A stretch of 12,205 nucleotides of DNA from the NCBI GenBank assembly GCA_938017765.1, contig CALIJH010000186.1, positions 1-12,205 of the forward strand. Reading direction: 5' to 3'. Numbering within the stretch: the stretch's first letter is position 1; each line of letters opens with the position of its first letter. The DNA is from an uncultured Leptotrichia sp. GTDB taxonomy: Bacteria; Fusobacteriota; Fusobacteriia; Fusobacteriales; Leptotrichiaceae. Of this stretch, positions 6,309 through 12,205 are shown piece after piece. The translations under genes and the position numbers were made by a program. The notes beneath the pieces are model-generated. The model did no database searches. It had not been told where the DNA came from and saw only the letters and a list, made by a program, of their open reading frames with translations.

Positions 6309-7981
6309 GTTTGAGAGTAGTGTAAATTCAGATAGTATTCAAAGTTTTTGCCTCAACAGCTTTTCATTAACCATGTTTGAGAGTAGTGTAAATTCAGATA
6401 GTATTCAAAGTTTTCGTTTACTTTAAGTGTCTGAACCGGGGTTTGAGAGTAGTGTAAATTCAGATAGTATTCAAAGTATCCATTCAAATCACCTCTTTCT
6501 AATTTTGTTTGAGAGTAGTGTAAATTCAGATAGTATTCAAAGATAAAATCACTCAATTTGACCACTCTCCTTGTTTGAGAGTAGTGTAAATTCAGATAGT
6601 ATTCAAAGTCAAAATCAAGAAAAAAGATAAAACCTACTGTTTGAGAGTAGTGTAAATTCAGATAGTATTCAAAGGATTTATCCCAATTTCGGACTATCAA
6701 ACTGGTTTGAGAGTAGTGTAAATTCAGATAGTATTCAAAGTACAAGGAATGCCTTAAAAGACATTATGAAGTTTGAGAGTAGTGTAAATTCAGATAGTAT
6801 TCAAAGTACTCTCACGAATACCTGTTATGGTTTTAGTTTGAGAGTAGTGTAAATTCAGATAGTATTCAAAGATTCAAACCTTGCTGATGGATATGAAGGA
6901 AGTTTGAGAGTAGTGTAAATTCAGATAGTATTCAAAGTTTTATTTTTTATATACACAATATAACCTAGTTTGAGAGTAGTGTAAATTCAGATAGTATTCA
7001 AACCCGCTCCGTTACTTAAACCTTGCAGAACGTGTTTGAGAGTAGTGTAAATTCAGATAGTATTCAAACCTTTACACCCAACATAATCAACATTTTCGAG
7101 TTTGAGAGTAGTGTAAATTCAGATAGTATTCAAACTTTTGACAAAATAGATAAACAACGGTTAGCGTTTGAGAGTAGTGTAAATTCAGATAGTATTCAAA
7201 CGAGATTAAGAAGAAAAAATGATTAGACGGGGTTTGAGAGTAGTGTAAATTCAGATAGTATTCAAACCTTTATTATTTTAGCATTTAGTGATAGTAAGTT
7301 TGAGAGTAGTGTAAATTCAGATAGTATTCAAACTGAACATACAACTTTGCCTGTTGAACTTTGGTTTGAGAGTAGTGTAAATTCAGATAGTATTCAAACA
7401 ACAATCCTTTTATTTTTCCTAAATCTCTGGTTTGAGAGTAGTGTAAATTCAGATAGTATTCAAACAAAAAGGAGGCGAACAATGAGCAGTCTGGTGTTTG
7501 AGAGTAGTGTAAATTCAGATAGTATTCAAACTTTCTTTTCTATTTTTCTTTTTCTTCTTTGGTTTGAGAGTAGTGTAAATTCAGATAGTATTCAAACTTC
7601 TCTTGCATTTTTTGTCTTCCTGCTGTAGTTTGAGAGTAGTGTAAATTCAGATAGTATTCAAACATGTGGTATAATAAATATATATAATTCAAAGTTTGAG
7701 AGTAGTGTAAATTCAGATAGTATTCAAACTGTTACAGGTAATAGATTTTTAGGCGGCTCGTTTGAGAGTAGTGTAAATTCAGATAGTATTCAAACAAAAA
7801 TAATATAAGAAATAAAATTATTGAAGTTTGAGAGTAGTGTAAATTCAGATAGTATTCAAACTTTTCAAGTCTACCACAGCCTGCATTGTAAGTTTGAGAG
7901 TAGTGTAAATTCAGATAGTATTCAAATAAAAAAATAAATTATGTTAGATTATACCAAGTTTGAGAGTGTATAATATTCTAC
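6309..7981 (+). CRISPR. CRISPR array: 25 full repeats, one decayed repeat, 25 spacers
   Basis: The 36-bp repeat starts GTTTGAGAGTAGTG and ends CAGATAGTATTCAAAC or a variant. Repeats begin at 6309 and then every 66 bases to 6771, next at 6836, and every 66 bases from there to 7892. Spacers are 30 bases, except spacer 8 (6807-6835, 29 bases). Repeats are identical apart from the last base: G in repeats 1-10 (6309-6937), C in 11-24 (6968-7861), T in repeat 25 (7892-7927). The terminal repeat starts at 7958 with GTTTGAGAGT and then decays; a TAATATTC at 7971-7978 suggests internal deletions. The tracrRNA anti-repeat and the position of the leader both show plus-strand transcription. No two spacers are the same, and I see none that matches elsewhere in the window. 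Confidence 0.98.
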
Positions 7982-8016
7982 ATTAGAATAAAAGCATAAA
8001 AATTTAAAAAGAACAG

Positions 8017-8042
8017 ATAGGGAGCTTTTTCCCTATTTTTTT
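8017..8042 (+). terminator. Intrinsic terminator after the CRISPR array
   Basis: ATAGGGA (8017-8023) pairs with TCCCTAT (8030-8036) around a six-base loop and runs into seven Ts (8036-8042). It lies about 35 bases after the decayed last repeat and should end the pre-crRNA before the pyrophosphatase gene. Confidence 0.88.
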
Positions 8043-8075
8043 GTAAAAATATTTTGTTTTTAAGAAATTTATGTA

Positions 8076-8104
8076 TTAAAAAAAAAGAAAAAATGTTATA
8101 TAAT
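8076..8104 (+). promoter_or_regulatory. Possible promoter of the pyrophosphatase gene
   Basis: A perfect TATAAT stands at 8099-8104, with only a weak TTAAAA 17 bases upstream (8076-8081). A second TATAAT at 8111-8116 has no -35. Because a terminator lies just upstream, some promoter is needed here. The 5' leader of about 155 bases contains a very short frame (ATG 8185 to stop 8211, eight codons) and no recognisable riboswitch. Confidence 0.35.
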
Positions 8105-8268
8105 AAAAAATATAATGATAAAAATTAAGATATGAATTTTTAAATTTATAATATATTACGAAATGAAATATGAGGAATAAAAAAATGGCAACTTATCATA
8201 ATCCCATGTAAAATGTTAACGAAGATTAGAAAATAAAAAATACATAAAAATATCGAGGAGGAAAAATT

Positions 8269-9192
8269 ATGTCAATATTAGTTTTTGGACACAAAAATCC
8301 GGATACGGATACAATCTGTTCAGCAATAGCATATGCTGAATTAAAAGAAAAATTAGGAAAAGATATAAAACCTGGAAGATTAGGAGAATTAAATGAAGAA
8401 ACAAAGTTTGTACTGGATTATTTTAAAATTGGAAAACCTGAACTGATAGAAAATGTTTCAGGAAAAGAAATTATGCTTGTCGATCATAATGAGAGAACAC
8501 AGACGGCTGACGGATTTGAAGAAGCAAAAGTGTTGGAGCTTGTAGATCATCACAGAATATCAAATTTTAATGTGGATGAGCCTCTTTATGTCAGAATGGA
8601 GCCGGTAGGATGTACAGCTACAATTATACTTAAATTGTTTAAAGAAAATGGATTATTACCTGAAAAGACAACAGCGGGATTAATGTTAAGTGCCATAATT
8701 TCAGATACGTTACTATTTAAATCACCTACATGTACTGAATGTGATATAAAAGCAGGAAAAGAATTAGCTGAGATAGCGGGAGTAAATCTTGAAGAATATG
8801 GACTTGAAATGCTGAAAGCAGGGACTGCTTTAGGAGGAAAATCAGAAGCTGAACTACTTAATATGGATATGAAAATATTTGAAATTGAGGGAACGAAAAT
8901 CGGTGTAGGGCAGGTCAATACTGTAAATGAAAATGAATTAGTTGAAAGAAAAGAAAAATTTATTTTAGAAATGAACAATATTATTTCAAAAAATGGACTA
9001 AATTTTTTCCTGTTCATAATTACTAATATATTATCGAATGATTCTGTAGGAATAGTGGCAGGAAATGGCAATGCAGCAGTGGAAAAAGCATTTAACGAGA
9101 AAGTAGAAAATAATACTGTTTTACTGAAAGGCGTAGTTTCAAGAAAAAAACAGGTAATACCTCCGTTGACAAAAGCAATACAGGAGAGTTAG
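8269..9192 (+). CDS. ppaC: Manganese-dependent inorganic pyrophosphatase (family II, DHH)
   Basis: This cytosolic enzyme splits pyrophosphate into two phosphates and so pulls nucleic acid and other biosynthetic reactions forward. The 307 residues match the family II length of about 310. The N-terminal DHH domain shows the metal ligands in order: H8, D12 and D14 in FGHKNPDTD, D72 in VDHNE, the DHH motif with H94 and H95, and D146 in SAIISDT. The C-terminal DHHA2 domain ends with SRKKQVIPPL (291-300), whose R292 and K293 are the substrate-binding pair of the family. No CBS domains are inserted, so it is the simple, unregulated form. The start follows GAGGAGG (8255-8261) with a spacing of seven bases. 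It stands alone between the CRISPR terminator and the next promoter; no clear terminator follows its stop. Confidence 0.95.
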   Translation: MSILVFGHKNPDTDTICSAIAYAELKEKLGKDIKPGRLGELNEETKFVLDYFKIGKPELIENVSGKEIMLVDHNERTQTADGFEEAKVLELVDHHRISNFNVDEPLYVRMEPVGCTATIILKLFKENGLLPEKTTAGLMLSAIISDTLLFKSPTCTECDIKAGKELAEIAGVNLEEYGLEMLKAGTALGGKSEAELLNMDMKIFEIEGTKIGVGQVNTVNENELVERKEKFILEMNNIISKNGLNFFLFIITNILSNDSVGIVAGNGNAAVEKAFNEKVENNTVLLKGVVSRKKQVIPPLTKAIQES

Positions 9193-9222
9193 TTTTTATA
9201 GTAAGGTGGTTTTTCCATAAAA

Positions 9223-9252
9223 TTGACAAAAAAATCTTATGTATGGTATAAT
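9223..9252 (+). promoter_or_regulatory. Strong promoter of the two-gene unit 9283-10333
   Basis: A perfect TTGACA (9223-9228) and a perfect TATAAT (9247-9252) are 18 bases apart, and TGG before the -10 makes it an extended -10 element. Transcription should start near 9259. It is the best promoter in the window. Its position rules out any translation start before about 9260 for the following gene. Confidence 0.85.
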
Positions 9253-9282
9253 TTCAAAAATAAGAGTTTAAAGGAAAAAGGT

Positions 9283-9636
9283 ATGGCAATAATTAAATTT
9301 AAGAAACGTGAAGAACCTAAAATTCTATTCGGTATAAAATTACCTTTGATAGCTACAAATTTTTATAAGGAAATCAAAAATAAAAAAACAGGTTTGGAAA
9401 TAATAAGAGATACATTAAATATAGCTGACGGAAGATTAATCAATATTGTAGATGTCCGTGATGCAAATGATAATCCCGCTTCAGTTCTTGTTATTTACGA
9501 TAATTTTGTAAATGAAAAGGAAATAATGAAAATGAATCTTGAAATAGAAGTTTTTGATTTTAATATTTTTGAATTTGATTATAATAATAAAGTAAATATT
9601 GAAGAAGTAATTGAAACAATTAAACACAGAAATTAA
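9283..9636 (+). CDS. Hypothetical protein, 117 residues
   Basis: I do not recognise this protein. The frame is open from a TTG at 9223, but that codon lies in the -35 box, so the ATG at 9283 (MAIIKFKKREEP) is the real start; it follows AAGGAAAAAGG (9272-9282). The protein is cytosolic by sequence: no signal peptide and no membrane segment. It has a basic N-terminus (IKFKKREEPKI), a middle part with alternating hydrophobic residues (RLINIVDVRDANDNPASVLV, about 51-70) that looks like beta strands, and an acidic, aromatic segment (FDFNIFEFDY, about 91-100) before a C-terminal helix. It heads a unit with the cyclophilin gene, which starts 31 bases after its stop. The context gives no firm hint of function. 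Confidence 0.8.
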   Translation: MAIIKFKKREEPKILFGIKLPLIATNFYKEIKNKKTGLEIIRDTLNIADGRLINIVDVRDANDNPASVLVIYDNFVNEKEIMKMNLEIEVFDFNIFEFDYNNKVNIEEVIETIKHRN

Positions 9637-9667
9637 AAACAAAATTTTTAGAGAAAGGTTTGATAAA

Positions 9668-10333
9668 ATGAAAAGAATATTACTACTTGGGATTTTGATG
9701 ATGATGTTTTTTAATTTTGGTAATGCCAAAACACCAAAAATAAAGAAGACAAGAGCTGAAAGAAAACTTGAAAGACAAGAAAAAAGAGATGATAACAAAT
9801 TTAAAAAGCAGATGAAAAAATTTCAACTGGAAGCAGTAATTAAGACGACTAAAGGAGATATATCATTATTCCTTTATCCTGAAGCTGCTCCTCAAAATGT
9901 TGCAAATTTTGTATTTCTGGCAAAAAATAATTTTTATAACGGACTTGCATTTCATAGGGTTATAACAAATGTCTTAGTTCAGGCGGGAGACCCTGTAGGC
10001 GACGGAACGGGAAACACAGGATATTTAATAAATGATGAAATAGTAGATTGGCTGTCATTTGATAATGCAGGAAAATTAGCATTAGCAAATACAGGTCCTA
10101 ACACAAACAGCAGTCAATTTTTTATAACAGTGTCTCCTCTAACTCAGCTGAATAATAAATATACGATAATTGGAGAAATAAAATCCAGAGAAGATTTGAG
10201 TGTATTAAGGCTCGTAAGACAGGGAGATAAAGTAACTGATGTAGAAATAAAAGGAAAAAATGTAGATGAATTTTTAAATTATTTCTCAAGTGAAACAGCT
10301 CAATGGGAAAGTATTTTAAAACAAAATAAATAG
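9668..10333 (+). CDS. Exported cyclophilin-type peptidyl-prolyl cis-trans isomerase
   Basis: The enzyme turns Xaa-Pro bonds and helps proteins fold, here outside the cytoplasm. The start at 9668 gives a clear signal peptide (MKRILLLGILMMMFFNFGNA, likely cleaved before K21), whereas an earlier in-frame ATG at 9611 overlaps the preceding gene and would bury the signal. An AGAAAGG lies upstream. A lysine- and arginine-rich linker (about 24-51) precedes the cyclophilin domain (about 55-197). Active-site residues are visible: R97 in AFHRVI, Q105 in VQAGD, and Q150 with F152 in SSQFFI. The tryptophan that binds cyclosporin in human CypA is replaced in the PLTQLNNKY segment, as is usual in bacteria. 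There is no lipobox cysteine. It is co-transcribed with the hypothetical gene before it and ends at a shared terminator facing the HtrA gene. Confidence 0.92.
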   Translation: MKRILLLGILMMMFFNFGNAKTPKIKKTRAERKLERQEKRDDNKFKKQMKKFQLEAVIKTTKGDISLFLYPEAAPQNVANFVFLAKNNFYNGLAFHRVITNVLVQAGDPVGDGTGNTGYLINDEIVDWLSFDNAGKLALANTGPNTNSSQFFITVSPLTQLNNKYTIIGEIKSREDLSVLRLVRQGDKVTDVEIKGKNVDEFLNYFSSETAQWESILKQNK

Positions 10334-10338
10334 GAAAT

Positions 10339-10370
10339 AAAAAAGCTGTCTTAATTAAGACAGCTTTTTT
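10339..10370. terminator. Bidirectional intrinsic terminator
   Basis: A perfect 32-base palindrome: AAAAAAGCTGTC at the left and GACAGCTTTTTT at the right, around the centre TTAATTAA. It gives a GC-containing stem with a T-run on both strands. It stands six bases after the cyclophilin stop and touches the stop codon of the convergent htrA gene (10371), so it can serve both. Confidence 0.92.
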
Positions 10371-11486
10371 TTAATTTTGGATATTATATTTTTCTAATAC
10401 AATATTTACATTTTTTTCTTTTCCATTAGAATAAATTTTCAAGTTTACAGTTTCTCCTATTCTTTTAGCAGCCAGCTCTCCTATAAATGAACTTGCAGAG
10501 GAAATTCTTTTATTATTTAATTCAAGGATAACATCTTTTTCACGGATACCGTATTTAGCGGCAGGAGAATGAGGAAACACTTTATTTATATATACTCCGT
10601 AAGAATATGGCGGTTTTGCCTGTCCTGCCGGTATAGCCGACAAATCGTTGATAGAAATTCCTAAATAAGGACGTTCAAATTTTCCTGTCTTTATAATCGA
10701 ATCTTTTACATTTTGAGCAAGATTGGAAGGAATAGCAAAACTTATCCCGATATTTCCTCCCGTTGTGGAAAAAATAGCTGTATTTACCCCGATAACATTT
10801 CCATTAATATCTAAGAGTGGTCCTCCACTGTTTCCCTGATTTATAGCAGCATCTGTCTGAATAAAATTTTCAACCTGTTCAATTCCGAGTGAGCTTCTTC
10901 CTAAGGCTCCGATTACTCCCACAGTCATTGAACTGTTTAGTCCCAAAGGATTTCCAAATGCGATTGCCCAGTGTCCAATTTTTATATGGTCTGAATTAGC
11001 AAATTTTAGAGGGACAAATTTTTTATTTGAATTGATTTTCAATATGGCAATATCAATCTCAGGAGAACCTCCTACAAGTTTTGCAGAATATTCGTTACCG
11101 TCAGAAAGTTTTACGTATATTTCATCAGCTCCGTCGATAACGTGATTATTTGTCATAACATATCCGTTATCGGAAACGATAAATCCTGAACCTAAACTTC
11201 CGGAATCCTTTTTAATCTGTCTACGCCCTGATGTTCCGAATAACAGTTCTTCAAGAGGATTGTAAGTGTTGACAATAATAGTTTTTTTAGTTCTTATATT
11301 GACTACGGAATCCTTTGTTCTGTCATATACATTTGAAAATGCGTCCTGCACTCTGTAAACATCATTTGATGATGAAACAGAAGTTTCTATTTTTGGTGTA
11401 TTGCCTGCATTACGACTCGCCGTTTCAGCATTCAGGCTCAAAGCGGTAAGCATAAATATAGCTGTTAAAATCTTTTTTAAACTCAT
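10371..11486 (-). CDS. HtrA/DegP-type serine protease with one PDZ domain
   Basis: HtrA proteases degrade or refold damaged proteins outside the cytoplasm. The 371-residue protein opens with a signal peptide (MSLKKILTAIFMLTALSLNA, cleaved about A20-E21) and has no lipobox. The chymotrypsin-like domain (about 48-262) carries the full triad: H115 in MTNNHVIDGADE, D145 in EIDIAILK and S220 in NQGNSGGPL. One PDZ domain follows (about 270-367). A single PDZ and a short linker are closer to DegS or to Gram-positive HtrA than to the two-PDZ DegP, but the cleavable signal suggests a soluble protein. The ATG (11484-11486) follows AAGGAGAT on the minus strand (11500-11493). It converges with the cyclophilin gene and diverges from gapN. 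TATAAT-like boxes lie upstream on the minus strand, without a convincing -35. Confidence 0.94.
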   Translation of the reverse strand: MSLKKILTAIFMLTALSLNAETASRNAGNTPKIETSVSSSNDVYRVQDAFSNVYDRTKDSVVNIRTKKTIIVNTYNPLEELLFGTSGRRQIKKDSGSLGSGFIVSDNGYVMTNNHVIDGADEIYVKLSDGNEYSAKLVGGSPEIDIAILKINSNKKFVPLKFANSDHIKIGHWAIAFGNPLGLNSSMTVGVIGALGRSSLGIEQVENFIQTDAAINQGNSGGPLLDINGNVIGVNTAIFSTTGGNIGISFAIPSNLAQNVKDSIIKTGKFERPYLGISINDLSAIPAGQAKPPYSYGVYINKVFPHSPAAKYGIREKDVILELNNKRISSASSFIGELAAKRIGETVNLKIYSNGKEKNVNIVLEKYNIQN

Positions 11487-11623
11487 AAATATATCTCCTT
11501 ATTATTTAATTATACGTTTTAAAATAAATTATATTACTGATTAATTAGAAAATATATAGAATTTTAATAAATAATTCCTTTGTAGGATATTTTTCAACAG
11601 TACATGAAAAAAAATAAAAAAAT

Positions 11624-11652
11624 TTGGAAAAAAATGAAAAAAATGATAGAAT
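11624..11652 (+). promoter_or_regulatory. Promoter of gapN
   Basis: TTGGAA (11624-11629), a 17-base spacer, then TAGAAT (11647-11652) preceded by TGA, which makes an extended -10. The start would be near 11659, leaving a short leader with AAGGAGA (11671-11677). The surrounding A-rich sequence resembles the other promoters of this window rather than the body of gapN. Confidence 0.65.
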
Positions 11653-11684
11653 AAAATTATTACAGTAAAAAAGGAGACATTACT

Positions 11685-12205
11685 TTGACAAAACAATATA
11701 AAAATTATGTCAATGGCGAGTGGAAGCTTTCAGAAAATGAAATTAAAATCTACGAACCGGCCAGTGGAGCTGAATTGGGTTCGGTTCCAGCAATGAGTAC
11801 TGAAGAAGTAGATTATGTTTATGCTTCAGCCAAGAAAGCTCAACCAGCTTGGCGATCACTTTCATACATAGAACGTGCTGCCTACCTTCATAAGGTAGCA
11901 GATATTTTGATGCGTGATAAAGAAAAAATAGGTGCTGTTCTTTCCAAAGAGGTTGCTAAAGGTTATAAATCAGCAGTCAGCGAAGTTGTTCGTACTGCAG
12001 AAATCATTAATTATGCAGCTGAAGAGGGCCTTCGTATGGAAGGTGAAGTCCTTGAAGGCGGCAGTTTTGAAGCAGCCAGCAAGAAAAAAATTGCCGTTGT
12101 TCGTCGTGAACCAGTAGGTCTTGTATTAGCTATTTCACCATTTAACTACCCTGTTAACTTGGCAGGTTCGAAAATTGCACCGGCTCTTATTGCGGGAAAT
12201 GTTAT
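11685..12205 (+). CDS. gapN: NADP-dependent non-phosphorylating glyceraldehyde-3-phosphate dehydrogenase, 5' part
   Basis: GapN oxidises glyceraldehyde 3-phosphate directly to 3-phosphoglycerate and makes NADPH, bypassing ATP formation at that glycolytic step. The first 173 codons plus two bases are present, and the window edge cuts the rest of an approximately 475-residue aldehyde dehydrogenase. The start is TTG at 11685, seven bases after AAGGAGA; no ATG fits. Visible are the N-terminal ALDH domain, R103, and SPFNYPVN with N154 (oxyanion hole) and Y155, which agree with the numbering known for S. mutans GapN. The catalytic Glu and Cys lie beyond the window. All seven arginine codons are CGN, while the neighbouring genes use AGA almost only, and GC content is clearly higher (26 of 60 bases at 11761-11820). 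The protein reads like S. mutans GapN as I remember it. A recent transfer from Streptococcus is likely. Confidence 0.93.
   Translation, partial: MTKQYKNYVNGEWKLSENEIKIYEPASGAELGSVPAMSTEEVDYVYASAKKAQPAWRSLSYIERAAYLHKVADILMRDKEKIGAVLSKEVAKGYKSAVSEVVRTAEIINYAAEEGLRMEGEVLEGGSFEAASKKKIAVVRREPVGLVLAISPFNYPVNLAGSKIAPALIAGNV

Noticed and set aside
6353..7628. Several open frames on both strands across the array, with repeated peptides such as FESSVNSDSIQT and FEYYLNLHYSQT.
   Set aside because: The 66-base repeat period equals 22 codons, so a stop-free repeat stays in frame. They are artefacts of the CRISPR array, not repeat proteins.
8185..8211. Eight-codon frame in the ppaC 5' leader, preceded by GAGGA.
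   Set aside because: No attenuator hairpin or codon run accompanies it, so a leader-peptide role cannot be supported; noted under the promoter entry only.
8586..9071. 161-codon open frame on the minus strand opposite ppaC.
   Set aside because: It is a shadow of a clearly functional gene, has no ribosome binding site, and resembles no family I know.
9611..9667. N-terminal extension of the cyclophilin from an earlier ATG.
   Set aside because: It overlaps the upstream gene by 26 bases and would place 19 polar residues before a clear signal peptide; the ATG at 9668 has a suitable ribosome binding site.
9481..9798. Minus-strand open frame rich in Phe, Ile and Leu, looking like a membrane protein.
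   Set aside because: It runs antisense across the end of the hypothetical gene and the start of the cyclophilin gene; the hydrophobic look comes from reading A-rich DNA in reverse.
11932..12117. Second open frame within gapN.
   Set aside because: It overlaps gapN in another frame; the gapN frame is conserved and complete.

Overview
The window carries a complete type II-A CRISPR-Cas locus followed by a short stretch of housekeeping genes. The DNA is very AT-rich, arginine is almost always AGA outside the last gene, and promoters and Shine-Dalgarno sites are easy to read. Together with the protein sequences this suggests a low-GC fusobacterium, most likely of the Leptotrichia group. The streptococcal gene at the right edge suggests an oral species. 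The genus is an inference.

Left part (1-8042): a tracrRNA gene (about 291 down to 183, minus strand) lies divergently in front of cas9. It can be read completely: promoter, anti-repeat, hairpin and intrinsic terminator. The plus-strand genes cas9, cas1, cas2 and csn2 follow as one tight operon with overlapping cas1/cas2/csn2 ends. A 69-bp leader ending in ATTTGAG leads into an array of 25 full 36-bp repeats, one decayed terminal repeat and 25 spacers. The array closes at an intrinsic terminator (8017-8042). The last base of the repeat is G in repeats 1-10, C in 11-24 and T in 25, a record of the order of growth. Cas9 with tracrRNA and crRNA is the effector; Cas1, Cas2, Csn2 and Cas9 add spacers at the leader.

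Middle part (8043-10370): a family II (DHH) inorganic pyrophosphatase, then a two-gene unit from a near-consensus promoter (9223-9252): an unrecognised 117-residue protein and an exported cyclophilin-type prolyl isomerase. A perfect 32-bp palindrome (10339-10370) serves as a two-way terminator against the convergent next gene.

Right part (10371-12205): an exported HtrA/DegP-type serine protease on the minus strand, then, divergently, the first 173 codons of a non-phosphorylating NADP-dependent glyceraldehyde-3-phosphate dehydrogenase (gapN) cut by the window edge. Its protein matches Streptococcus mutans GapN as I remember it, its codon use differs sharply from its neighbours, and it is probably a recent transfer from an oral streptococcus, or an assembly join.

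The most useful observations are the fully resolved guide-RNA parts of an apparently uncharacterised Cas9, an anti-repeat-like segment in the array leader, the stratified repeat variants, a spacer that brings in a promoter element, and the streptococcal gapN.
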